A DNA stretch of 64,000 nt, taken from DATGLG01 sp035294245. Its GTDB lineage: Bacteria > Pseudomonadota > Alphaproteobacteria > JACZXZ01. Below are positions 55,384 to 63,857 of the stretch, one piece after another. Below the pieces are notes generated by a model. That model saw only the letters and a list, made by a program, of their open reading frames with translations. It was not told where the DNA came from and did no database searches. Position 1 is the first letter of the stretch; each line of letters opens with the position of its first letter. Made by a program: the position numbers and the translations under genes. Location: the NCBI GenBank assembly GCA_035294245.1, contig DATGLG010000037.1:9734-73733 (forward strand), in the 5' to 3' direction.

Positions 55384-56820
55384 TTAGGAGGTTTTTCTTT
55401 TTCGCAACAAGGCGATGCCGGCAAGACCCAGGCCGAAGATCGCGAGCGTGCCCGGCTCGGGCAAGGGATCGACCTGCTGGCCGCCGGGCGGATCCTCGCC
55501 GGTGCTGGTATCGAGCACGAGCGGCGTGATGACTAGGTCGCCGTCGATCTGGCCTTCGAACATCAACCCGGTGATAAAGGCGTTCGGATTGTTGGGATCG
55601 AGGCCGGCATTGGGGTCGATCCCGCGGATCGAGAACTGAGTCAGACCGTCCGCTGGATCGGTGATCCCGTACATCGCCTTCTCGGCCGCGGTGAGGCCGC
55701 TCAGGAACGTGATCACGTTGAAGTCGCCATTGGTGTCCGCAAAAATGTTCTGATTGGCGTTGACGTATTGGCCGGTTAGCACATCGAAGAGCCAGAGCTG
55801 ATAGATGCCGTCCCCGACCTTCGTGTTGACGCGGATGTCGGTGATGCTGAAGCTGAGCTGCTGGCCGGACTTGGGCTGGAGCTGGTAATTGTAACCAATC
55901 GCCACAAGGGGATCGTAGTAGATCCATCCGGGCTGTGTGGGGACCGGGAGAACGCACGAAGTGCAGTTAGGGCCGCTAGGCGGCACGATCGGGTTCTGCG
56001 GAGTTTGGCCTGGTTGAGAGCCGCCTCCGCCTGTATTCTGAGCGACGGGACCGTTGTTGCCTCCGCCACTTCCGCCGGTGTTATTCGAGGTTTGGCCGCC
56101 GCCGCTACCTCCGCTGCTGTTATTCGAGGTTTGGCTACCGCCGCCATTACCCCCACCCCCGTTACTCGAGGTCTGGCTGCCACCGCCGTTGCCTCCATTA
56201 CTACCACCACCACCTCCGCTACTTCCGCCGCCGACCCCACCTCCACCCCCGCCGCTACCGCTAGGGATGAATACACTGTTCGGAAACTGCTGATTGGGAG
56301 CAGGTGCGAGCGGTGGTTGAGCCGGTGGCCCAGACAAGCGAACACGCGGTCCCGTGTTCATCGGGGAAGCTGAGAAATTCGGAGAGCCGCCGGAAGAATC
56401 GAGACCCGCAATAACTGGTCCGCTATCACTCGACCCTTGCGAATCGATCGATGCCGGTACGGTCTCGACAAAGCTCAGTCCAGGGGAAGGAGGGGTGTCG
56501 GTTGACGAGGCCAGAGGTGTTGTCGTGTCGACGTCGGACGAATTCGCACCCGCCTGCACATCGGGTTGTATGGTGGACACGATAGGCGCGGCTGTGGTGT
56601 CAGGGTTGTTAGCCTCAACTACGACATTCGGCTGCGGCACCGGCGCCTCATCGCTCAACGGCACGTAGCGCGCCGGTGGCGGAGATTCGTTAAAAGCCCA
56701 TAGCCCCGGATCCATGGCGCTACGCAGGGCATAGGCTCCATAAGCAGCGAGGCTGCCGGCCACAGCAAGGGTGAAGGCCGTCCCCCAGATCAGATGCGTT
56801 CGCTTCAAGGCGCGTTTCAT
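55384..56820 (-). CDS. PEP-CTERM sorting-signal surface protein
   Basis: 478 aa. An N-terminal hydrophobic signal (LIWGTAFTLAVAGSLAAYGAYAL) comes first, then about 170 Pro/Ser/Thr-rich residues. A Gly/Ser/Asn tandem-repeat linker at about 185-260 leads to a folded beta-rich domain from about 280, beginning with CTSC. The exosortase signal at the end is PEPGTLAIFGLGLAGIALLRKRK. It should be processed by the exosortase at 61785-63332 and released or anchored with exopolysaccharide. Domain function unknown. Confidence 0.88.
   Translation of the reverse strand: MKRALKRTHLIWGTAFTLAVAGSLAAYGAYALRSAMDPGLWAFNESPPPARYVPLSDEAPVPQPNVVVEANNPDTTAAPIVSTIQPDVQAGANSSDVDTTTPLASSTDTPPSPGLSFVETVPASIDSQGSSDSGPVIAGLDSSGGSPNFSASPMNTGPRVRLSGPPAQPPLAPAPNQQFPNSVFIPSGSGGGGGGVGGGSSGGGGGSNGGNGGGSQTSSNGGGGNGGGSQTSNNSSGGSGGGQTSNNTGGSGGGNNGPVAQNTGGGGSQPGQTPQNPIVPPSGPNCTSCVLPVPTQPGWIYYDPLVAIGYNYQLQPKSGQQLSFSITDIRVNTKVGDGIYQLWLFDVLTGQYVNANQNIFADTNGDFNVITFLSGLTAAEKAMYGITDPADGLTQFSIRGIDPNAGLDPNNPNAFITGLMFEGQIDGDLVITPLVLDTSTGEDPPGGQQVDPLPEPGTLAIFGLGLAGIALLRKRKTS
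56047..56265 (-). repeat. Gly/Ser/Asn-rich imperfect tandem repeat
   Basis: Within the PEP-CTERM gene, units ending in QTSNN or QTSSN alternate with Gly-rich runs. At DNA level GTTATTCGAGGTTTGGC starts at 56080 and 56119 and a two-mismatch copy starts at 56161, spacing 39 and 42 bp. Unit number is likely variable between strains. Confidence 0.75.
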
Positions 56821-57321
56821 GGGGCTCCTCGAAGGTTAACGATTGTCGGCGGAAAGGCTCGGTTAATATTCATGGCAGTCAGGAATGTGCCTTCACTTGT
56901 CGAGCGTTGTCCGTCTCACCGGGCTCTGCACCGCATCGACGCTTATCATTTGCAAACCCCTGCGACTCTTTGCGTCCCTACACGAAATTGATTAAGCAAA
57001 TCCTATGCCATCATTTTTTAACTGTCGGATTCCAGGGATTCCAAGGAAATGGGAATCTCGTTCCCCAACGCCCGTAAGGGCAGCCTTACATTTTTGAAGG
57101 AAACCCCTGTAGGTAGACTTCTCACTGCTCCCGGGATTGCTTCCGCAGCCAGATTTCGCTTTTGCGCCGAAGCATCGTCGACTTCGATTATTGGCGCTCT
57201 CCTAATCATTGCATAACGCACGAAATTCATTCGGTGCCCTGAATGGCGGGATGATATTCTGACCCCACTCGACGCCGCGCCAGCTCTGGTATTGCGGTGA
57301 GGCAAGGGCGGGGGGAGACGA
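56821..57321. other. intergenic region
   Basis: 501 bp between divergent genes. It must contain the promoters of the PEP-CTERM gene and of the rightward membrane-protein gene; I see no strong consensus for either. One weak leftward reading frame is listed separately. No RNA gene or repeat recognised. Confidence 0.4.
57018..57230 (-). CDS. possible small protein, 70 aa (doubtful)
   Basis: ATG 57230 with TCAGGG about 6 bases upstream. The product is polar without signal or membrane segment and matches nothing I know. The open frame continues upstream into the next gene, so it may be chance. Confidence 0.22.
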   Translation of the reverse strand: MNFVRYAMIRRAPIIEVDDASAQKRNLAAEAIPGAVRSLPTGVSFKNVRLPLRALGNEIPISLESLESDS

Positions 57322-57573
57322 ATGGACATCAGGGAAGGCCGCCGGCGCCTCTGCATATTCTTGAGTCTCGCGAGTGGCCTATCGTGCCTGGCGCTGCTGA
57401 CTGTCACGCTGATCCTGCACGGAGCGCCCTATCGCCCCCTGTGGTGGGTCGTCATGGCGCTGATCCTGGCGGGTGCCTTTCTTGTCCCGATGCTTCTCGC
57501 CCGTCCCGTGGAGTGGGTGATTCGCGGCTATCTGGGAGGTAGTGCTCTGGACGGCTCCCACAGACGGGTATGA
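57322..57573 (+). CDS. hypothetical two-span membrane protein
   Basis: 83 aa. Two hydrophobic segments (CIFLSLASGLSCLALLTVTLIL and LWWVVMALILAGAFLVPMLL), followed by PVEWVIRGYLGG and a polar tail. GGGGGGAGACGA directly precedes the ATG. It lies 58 bp upstream of the pentapeptide gene and is probably co-transcribed. Unrecognised family. Confidence 0.65.
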   Translation: MDIREGRRRLCIFLSLASGLSCLALLTVTLILHGAPYRPLWWVVMALILAGAFLVPMLLARPVEWVIRGYLGGSALDGSHRRV

Positions 57574-57631
57574 CGCATGCCCGGCGGCCGAGTCGGGCAC
57601 CTGACCATGAAACGATGAGGATGGAGGATTC

Positions 57632-58324
57632 TTGAGAAGCGTCCGCGCGCCTCGTTACCGGGGCTGGCGCCATCTCGTCCACCCGTACGCGGTAGCGGTC
57701 CTCGCCGCCACTTTGGCTTGGGTCGGGGCTGCCGCGGCGCAACAATTGAAGTCGCCGATCAACAAGGCCTGTCCGATCAAGTCTCTGACCGTCTGCCCCG
57801 GCGCCAATCTCATGGGCGCCAATCTTGCCGGCGCCGACCTCTCGCTGGCCAAGCTGGCGGGCGCCAATCTTGTTATTGCCAACCTTTCCCACGCTAATCT
57901 GATGTCCTCGGATCTCACGCGCGCAAATCTCTCGGGGACCTGGCTGCTGATCGCCAATCTGCGCAGCGCCAATCTCAAGCGCGCAAAGCTGACGCACGCC
58001 CATCTTAGAGGCGCCAATCTCAGCAACGCCAACCTCGCGGAGGCGGATCTCTCCGATGCCGATCTCTCAGGCGCAAATCTGACGGGCGCCAATCTCGCGC
58101 ATGCCATTCTGCGCCGCGCCGATATTACGGACGCGAACTTTACGCGCGCGGACGTGTCTGAGGCTGTCTGGATCGACGGGAAGAAATGTGCCGTCGGCAA
58201 TTTCGGTCTTCCGTGTCGCGAGGATACGCGGCCGGCCGTCATCACGTCGCCGCCCTGGAGCAATTCGGTCGAAGACGAGGGGACGCATGACGAGGCCGCC
58301 GGCGACGGCGGCGAGATGCCTTAG
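57632..58324 (+). CDS. exported pentapeptide repeat protein
   Basis: 230 aa, TTG start with GGAGGATTC directly upstream. A signal peptide (AVAVLAATLAWVGAAAAQ) is followed by about 24 consecutive A(N/D)Lxx pentapeptides from residue 50 to 175, which fold as a right-handed quadrilateral helix. Two Cys near each end (ACPIKSLTVC; KKCAVGNFGLPC) flank the solenoid and may form caps. An acidic tail ends the protein. Binding partner unknown; the stop abuts the methyltransferase gene. Confidence 0.88.
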   Translation: MRSVRAPRYRGWRHLVHPYAVAVLAATLAWVGAAAAQQLKSPINKACPIKSLTVCPGANLMGANLAGADLSLAKLAGANLVIANLSHANLMSSDLTRANLSGTWLLIANLRSANLKRAKLTHAHLRGANLSNANLAEADLSDADLSGANLTGANLAHAILRRADITDANFTRADVSEAVWIDGKKCAVGNFGLPCREDTRPAVITSPPWSNSVEDEGTHDEAAGDGGEMP

Positions 58325-58339
58325 GTGGAAGAGGAGACG

Positions 58340-59278
58340 ATGTCGGAAACGATTCCCGCCTTAGGGCAAAGCGGCGAGGTAACCGGTGCCGAGCTTCGCG
58401 CCGTAAACGCGGGGAGATGCCCATTTTGCCAGGGGGCCGATTTCGCACGGTTTACGGCGAATGCCTATGATCTGAAAGGCGCTACCGTCGAGGTCGTGGA
58501 ATGCCGGCACTGCCGCGTCGCCTGGCAGTGGCCCATGGGCACCGATGCGGGCAAAAGCGGCGATCTCATGCGCGACTGCCACGAAGCTGCGGCAGGATTC
58601 TGGAGCGACGAAGAAACCGAATCGCGGACGAGCTTGCAGGCGCGGTTTATCGCCAATTTGCGATCGCCCGGCGATCTCCTCGATATCGGCGGGGCGGATG
58701 GGCGGTTCGCCGTTCAAGCGGCGAAGCTCGGCTGGAATTGCATTGTCATCGACCCCGCCTTTCCGTCGCGACGGCTGTCGGATCGCGCCGTTGTCGTAAA
58801 CGGCCTGGTCAGCGAGCTTCCACAAGGCCTTCTTTATGACGTTGTGACCATGTGGGCGGTCGTCGAGCATGTTCCGGACTATGTCTCGCTCATGCGGGAG
58901 GCTTTCACGCGACTGAGGCCTGGAGGAAAGCTCGTCATCGAAACCCTCAACTATCAAAGCCTGCAGCGTCTGCGCGAGGGCGCGAACTGGTGGGGCTTCC
59001 AGGCGGACCATCGCTGGTATCTGTCGCCTGGCATATACCGCGATCACTGCAAGGAGATCGGGTTCAGCGCCTTCGAGATCGCGCCTCTTGTTCTTCGCGA
59101 CCACTGGCGCGGTCCCCGCCATCAGTTTCGGGCGCCGCTCTCCTATATCAAAGAGGGCTTGCGGATTCCGCGACGGGCGCGATTGATCTTTGAGGACTTC
59201 AAAATGGAAAGAAAGGCGCGGCGATCCTGGCCGGAATGGTGCGCGCTTCCGATCCAGACGGTCGTGGCGACGAAATAG
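58340..59278 (+). CDS. SAM-dependent methyltransferase with N-terminal zinc ribbon
   Basis: About 312 aa. N-terminal CPFC and CRHC pairs (about residues 29-60) suggest a small zinc ribbon. The Methyltransf_23-type domain shows LLDIGGADGRFAVQAAKLG, VVTMWAVVEHVPD and RLRPGGKLVIET. This arrangement is common in sugar C-methyltransferases and in polysaccharide loci. ATG 58340 is preceded by GAGGAGA; a GTG at 58325 abuts the previous stop. Confidence 0.85.
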   Translation: MSETIPALGQSGEVTGAELRAVNAGRCPFCQGADFARFTANAYDLKGATVEVVECRHCRVAWQWPMGTDAGKSGDLMRDCHEAAAGFWSDEETESRTSLQARFIANLRSPGDLLDIGGADGRFAVQAAKLGWNCIVIDPAFPSRRLSDRAVVVNGLVSELPQGLLYDVVTMWAVVEHVPDYVSLMREAFTRLRPGGKLVIETLNYQSLQRLREGANWWGFQADHRWYLSPGIYRDHCKEIGFSAFEIAPLVLRDHWRGPRHQFRAPLSYIKEGLRIPRRARLIFEDFKMERKARRSWPEWCALPIQTVVATK

Positions 59279-59296
59279 AGAGAAGGCCGTCGGCTC

Positions 59297-60238
59297 TCAT
59301 TTCCAGCAATCGACCCTGACAACGAAGCGGCGCGCGATGTCCATGATGTGCGCATCGTCGAGGGAGCCGAGGGCCGAGCTTCCGTCATATTTGATGCCAT
59401 GCTGGGTGAGGAAGGCCGTCACGATACTCGCCGGGATGCCGTAACCGACATCGTCGGGCAGGACGTTCGTCTCCTGGTAGAATTTTACGACGTCCAGTTT
59501 TGCCCGCACCACGCCGATCACGCTGCCACTTTGATCAAGGATAGGACTGCCGCTGTTGCCGTGGCGGACATCGGCGTCGACCGCGAGTATGGATGGTGAG
59601 CTCCCGCCCCCGGCATAGCCCCGGACATGGCCGGAAATCAAATCCGGCACGATCGGCATCAAGCCATGTGTCGGGTATCCGACAATGGCGACAGGGGCGT
59701 GGGGACGAGCGGTACCGGTGAGGCGGAACTTTGCCGCCGCCGGGGCCTGGACCTTGGTGTCGAGCAATGCCAGGTCGTCGAATTCATCGACGGCGACAAT
59801 CGCGGCAGGCAAGATTTTGTCGCGGCTGGTCTCGATGGACGCACCCTTGCAGCCGGCGATGACGTGATTGTTGGTGACAACGGCGCCGTCCAGCGTCACG
59901 AAGAATCCGCTTCCAGCGCTCACGATCCGGGAGCTTCCGAACAAGGCCGGCGGCCGCCGATGCAACGCCTCCTTGAGATAGGCGTTGCGCTGATCGGATA
60001 TTCTTTTCGCCTCCTCTTCCGAGACTTTTTCGCCGGCACAATCGACAGCGAGCGTGCGGGACACGACGTCGCGGGCGCGATCGTAGCAATAGACCACATC
60101 GGTGTCCGTACCCGCCGCCGCGGGCTTGGGATGGATAATGCAGACCAGCGAGACCGCGAGGAGGGTGATGATCGCGACCGCCGCCATGGTCGCGCGCGAT
60201 ACATTGGCGGCGCGGGCTATCGGGCCCCCTTGTTCCAT
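59297..60238 (-). CDS. trypsin-like serine protease with N-terminal anchor
   Basis: 313 aa. One N-terminal membrane segment (about 17-36), then a chymotrypsin-type fold with triad H125 (TNNHVIAGC), D155 (FDDLALL) and S229 (RHGNSGSPI). No PDZ domain, unlike DegP. Periplasmic. Its start overlaps the sugar-transferase stop by 22 nt, so it belongs to the exopolysaccharide/exosortase operon, where it may process secreted or PEP-CTERM proteins. Cys pairs in the extra N-terminal part (CYDRARDVV, VDCAGEK) may form a disulfide. Confidence 0.88.
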   Translation of the reverse strand: MEQGGPIARAANVSRATMAAVAIITLLAVSLVCIIHPKPAAAGTDTDVVYCYDRARDVVSRTLAVDCAGEKVSEEEAKRISDQRNAYLKEALHRRPPALFGSSRIVSAGSGFFVTLDGAVVTNNHVIAGCKGASIETSRDKILPAAIVAVDEFDDLALLDTKVQAPAAAKFRLTGTARPHAPVAIVGYPTHGLMPIVPDLISGHVRGYAGGGSSPSILAVDADVRHGNSGSPILDQSGSVIGVVRAKLDVVKFYQETNVLPDDVGYGIPASIVTAFLTQHGIKYDGSSALGSLDDAHIMDIARRFVVRVDCWK

Positions 60239-61626
60239 AGCACCACCTGGACGGTCATCAGAATGATCAGGAGATCGAAGACGAAGCTGTAGTTCTTGAT
60301 GTAATAGAGCTCGTAGGCGAGCTTCTCCTTGGCGTCTTCGAGCGAGGAGCCATAGGGGTAATTGACCTGCGCCCAGCCAGTTATGCCGGGGCGCACCAGA
60401 TGCCGGATCGTGTAATAGGGGATCTCGCGGGTCAGATTATCGACGAAATAAGGGCGCTCCGGACGGGGGCCGACGAAGCTCATCTCGCCCTTCAGGACGT
60501 TGATGACTTGCGGAATTTCATCGATTCGCGTCTTGCGCAGGAAGCTTCCCACGCGAGTGATGCGCTGGTCCCCCTGGCTGGCCCATCGCGGCGTGCCGTC
60601 GCCCTCCGCATCCACCGTCATCGTGCGGAACTTATAGAGGGTGAAAACCTTGCCGTTCCGTCCCACCCGCTCCTGCGAATAGAAGATCGGCCCCCGGCTG
60701 TCGAGGCGAATGGCAATCATCGAGGTGACGAAAATGGGCAGGATGAAAAGCAGGAAAAGCAAGCTGACGACCACGTCCAATAGGCGCTTGAGGACGCCGT
60801 TGATCACCGTGCTGAGCTGGAAGCCGTCGGAATAGACGAGCCAGCCGGGATAGAGCCGATCCAGATAGACCTTGCGCGCTTCGCGCTCCCAGAATGACTG
60901 GTAGTCGATGATCTGCACGCCGGCCAACCGGATATCCAAGAGCTGCTGAACCGGAAAGCCGCGGCGATCATCGACGGCGATCACCATTTCGTGGACATGC
61001 AACCGCCGTGCAATCGACCGCAATCCCTCCGTCGCGGTGAGAATCTGATGCGGGGAGACGGCGGGCGCGCCTTCGCCCACGGGGATGAAGCCGACGATGC
61101 AGATCGGCGGCCCGATTTGCCGGCGGACGAATTCCTCGATCCGAGCAGCCAATTGGCCGTGGCCGAGGACCAGGATCCGGCGTTGCAGCAGCATGCTGTC
61201 GGCGATCGAGGCATAGGCGGCGCGGATTCCGAGATCGGCAGCGAATATAGCGGCAAGCCACGCGGCGTAATGCAGGGCCAGCGCCGGGAGGGAGACCGCT
61301 GCCCTGAAATTGAAATGTGCGAAGACCACCAGGAGCGGCAGGCAGAAGATGATACCCACGATCAGCCGGCTCGGGATCTTCTTGAAGTCGATCAGAGAAG
61401 ATTTTTCATAGAGCCCCATCGAATACATGACGACGCACAAGATCGCGACGGGAGCGCAGATGTCGACGCTCCAGCGGATGCTCCCATACGGACCGGGACC
61501 GATCGCGGGCGCATGAGGCGATAGGTAGCGGAGGCCGATGAACAGCATCAATGCCGCGGCGAATCCGTCGCAGAGCAGTAGCGCGATCGCGGGAACGGAC
61601 AGATAGTGACGGAAAAGCCTCAGCAT
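60217..61626 (-). CDS. EpsB-type initiating sugar transferase (exosortase-associated)
   Basis: About 469 aa. An N-terminal block of four membrane segments starting MLRLFRHYLSVPA is typical of the PEP-CTERM-associated sugar transferase group. A Rossmann-like middle domain (RRILVLGHGQLAARIEEF) and the catalytic bacterial sugar transferase domain (SMIAIRLDSRGPIFYSQERVG, LYKFRTM, KTRIDEIPQVINVLKGEMS) follow. It transfers hexose-1-phosphate to undecaprenyl phosphate, starting polymer assembly. Start at ATG 61626 with GAGGG upstream. Confidence 0.9.
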   Translation of the reverse strand: MLRLFRHYLSVPAIALLLCDGFAAALMLFIGLRYLSPHAPAIGPGPYGSIRWSVDICAPVAILCVVMYSMGLYEKSSLIDFKKIPSRLIVGIIFCLPLLVVFAHFNFRAAVSLPALALHYAAWLAAIFAADLGIRAAYASIADSMLLQRRILVLGHGQLAARIEEFVRRQIGPPICIVGFIPVGEGAPAVSPHQILTATEGLRSIARRLHVHEMVIAVDDRRGFPVQQLLDIRLAGVQIIDYQSFWEREARKVYLDRLYPGWLVYSDGFQLSTVINGVLKRLLDVVVSLLFLLFILPIFVTSMIAIRLDSRGPIFYSQERVGRNGKVFTLYKFRTMTVDAEGDGTPRWASQGDQRITRVGSFLRKTRIDEIPQVINVLKGEMSFVGPRPERPYFVDNLTREIPYYTIRHLVRPGITGWAQVNYPYGSSLEDAKEKLAYELYYIKNYSFVFDLLIILMTVQVVLWNKGAR

Positions 61627-61784
61627 TGCCGCGCCCTCACGAGCCTGCGGAGGTGTTCCGCCAGAGCGCCGCACGCGGGTGGTGCGTGCCGTTCGGTCTT
61701 TCCCTCATCTGCGCCAATTGTTGTTCCCCCTTAATCCCTTATTCGGCGAAATTCGCAGCACGCTCCGCCAATTGCAAGCGCCTG

Positions 61785-63332
61785 CTAGCGCGTAATCGCT
61801 CCAAATTTTGCGAGAAAGCTGCTCAAGGTATGCTCGGCCAGCGCCGGGTCACCGACGTAATCGGTTGCGATGGTTATGATCGCCGCCGTGCGTTGGCCAC
61901 CGAACAGTTTCGCCTTGAGCTGGAGGAGCTTGGCGACATAGGGATTGCCGACATAGCGGCCGTCGATCCAGTACCAATAGCAGAGTGCCCGCGACCGCGA
62001 GCCGACGGCGTAGGTCATGCAGTTCACGGAGACGGGCGTGCCGTTGATAGTCGCCGCCCGGCTCGAGCGGCCATGGGAAACATGATTCTTATCGTCGCTG
62101 AGGAGGTTGCCCGCGGTGACCGCCTCGAACCCCGGCCTTTCCCAATCGAAATAAGCGATCCGCACATAGACCCGATCCGCCCCGTCTTGGTAGGCCCGAT
62201 ACCAGAGATGGTCGGCGCCGCGCAAAGGGATGGGCGCCGGGTCTACCGTTCCTGGCGAACCCGTCCAGGGAGGCTCGATCGATGGCGTGAAGCCGGCCGA
62301 AGAGAGCAGGTGCGGAGGGGGCCGATCCATCGCCTCCGCCGTAATAGTCGCGGCGGCGACAATCGCGAGCGAGGCAGTCGCCGCCAGGAGGATCCCCAGG
62401 CGCCACTTGGGTGAAGGCGGCGAGGGGAACGCCAAGGAGGCGGAATTCGATGCCGGCGATCCCGTCCGCATCTTGAGGCCGACCCAGAGGGTCAAAAGCG
62501 TGACCAGGCTGAAGAACACGAAACCGTAGACAATATGGTCGACGCCGACGGCGAGCTCGTTGTCGGTCGCGTAGCCAAGCAGGATGATGCCGGCGGCGCG
62601 CATGCCGTTCGCGCCGATGGCGATGAGAACCGAGATCGCGATGAAGGCCAGCCGACGTCGCCAGGAGGCGAGGAAGACTTGGGCGAAGAGCGTGCTGAGC
62701 GCGAGCGTTGCGATGAGATATCGAATTCCCGAGCAGGCCTCGGCCACCAGCCAGTTCCCGTTGGGTACCGAGATCAGCAGCCCATCGGAGTAGACGGGGA
62801 CGCCGGCGAGCGCGACAAGATGAACCGCGAGCTTGGCGGTCAGGTTTTGAAGAGGGGGAACGAAGACCTCGCCGGCCGGCACGGCGAAGTAGAGATAGAG
62901 GAGCGGGAACAGGAGGAGCCGCGTCGCCGGCCAGCCAATGGTCGTCAGGACAGCGGATTGCACGAGTGCGACGAGCGCGAATTCCTCAACGATGGCCGTC
63001 CCGTTAAGCCGACCGAGAAACCATGCGACGGCCGCAGCGAGCAGGGGAAGCAGACCGAGGAACTCCGCCCTGGGCGTGACCGCGGCAAGCCGATGGCGAC
63101 GCACCCAGACGAAATAGGCGGCGATTGGAACGATCAGGAAGCCATGGTTGAACGTGACCGAATGGTACCACGTCGACACCATCTGGCTTGCCGTCGGCAG
63201 CAGCAGGGCAACCAGAAGAGCGACGGTCAGTAGACAGAAGCCCGCAGCCGCCTGCCAGCTCCGAAGAACGGACCCGCTATCGATGCGCCCAACCGGTACG
63301 TCGGTAGGGAAGACCTCGCGCTCTCCGTCCAT
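61785..63332 (-). CDS. xrtA: exosortase A fused to EpsI domain
   Basis: 515 aa. Residues 25-290 form about eight membrane segments with the exosortase triad C200 (AEACSGIRYL), R245 (ANGMRAAGI) and H266 (VDHIVYGFVFF). Residues 310-515 are a periplasmic EpsI-type domain (RVYVRIAYFDWERPG, CMTYAVGSRSR). It cleaves PEP-CTERM tails; one candidate substrate is 5 kb away. First gene of the leftward operon with the sugar transferase and protease. Confidence 0.92.
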   Translation of the reverse strand: MDGEREVFPTDVPVGRIDSGSVLRSWQAAAGFCLLTVALLVALLLPTASQMVSTWYHSVTFNHGFLIVPIAAYFVWVRRHRLAAVTPRAEFLGLLPLLAAAVAWFLGRLNGTAIVEEFALVALVQSAVLTTIGWPATRLLLFPLLYLYFAVPAGEVFVPPLQNLTAKLAVHLVALAGVPVYSDGLLISVPNGNWLVAEACSGIRYLIATLALSTLFAQVFLASWRRRLAFIAISVLIAIGANGMRAAGIILLGYATDNELAVGVDHIVYGFVFFSLVTLLTLWVGLKMRTGSPASNSASLAFPSPPSPKWRLGILLAATASLAIVAAATITAEAMDRPPPHLLSSAGFTPSIEPPWTGSPGTVDPAPIPLRGADHLWYRAYQDGADRVYVRIAYFDWERPGFEAVTAGNLLSDDKNHVSHGRSSRAATINGTPVSVNCMTYAVGSRSRALCYWYWIDGRYVGNPYVAKLLQLKAKLFGGQRTAAIITIATDYVGDPALAEHTLSSFLAKFGAITR

Positions 63333-63857
63333 CAGGATATAAAGCCCCCAAATGGCTCAACGCACTGCCGGTCCGACGACCCTGAGCCAAGTGCCAATAG
63401 CTTACCAGCCATCAGCTGAAGAACCAATGTAGCGAGCGAAGCAAAAGCTCATAAGGTTCATCCGGTCCGCTCCAGCAAATCGCGCTGGCCTTGAGCAAAG
63501 GGCCGGAGCCTGCGGCTCCACTTCGGCAGGTGCTCCAGGGGCACTGTTGTGATGCTTATTCGGCGACGAATGTGGATTGGCTCAATTGTGAAATGGTCTC
63601 GCAGATATCGCCCGGAAAACCGCCGACTCATCTCTCAATGAAAAGAAACACGCGAAATGATAAGTGATCTCCCTTAATTCCGCGTTAACGAGAACGTGAA
63701 TCGGCCGTGACGGCACCCCATCGAAGCCGCAGAATAAAAAAACGACCTCCCGATATCTGGCGACTTTAGCCCTTATCGGGAGTCAAATACATACGTCAAT
63801 ACGGCTGGCATCATCGAATATTGCGAGGAAACAGTAAGAGTCCGTTTAAGAATTGGT
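63333..63857. other. intergenic region at right edge
   Basis: 525 bp. It holds the promoter region of the exosortase operon, a leftward terminator (listed) and the presumed end of an IS element near 63838 (GAGTCCGTTTAAG after a TAA trinucleotide). A 57-codon Arg-rich leftward frame (63458-63631) has no proper ribosome-binding site and is not called as a gene. Confidence 0.5.
63735..63784 (-). terminator. Rho-independent terminator, leftward
   Basis: Read leftward: CTCCCGATA pairs with TATCGGGAG across an 18-base loop, stem extendable past a one-base bulge (GAC/GTC), followed by a run of seven T. It would stop transcripts coming from the IS element toward the exosortase operon. Confidence 0.65.

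Noticed and set aside
63458..63631. 57-codon Arg-rich leftward frame near the right edge
   Set aside because: No spaced ribosome-binding site and no recognisable feature; likely chance.
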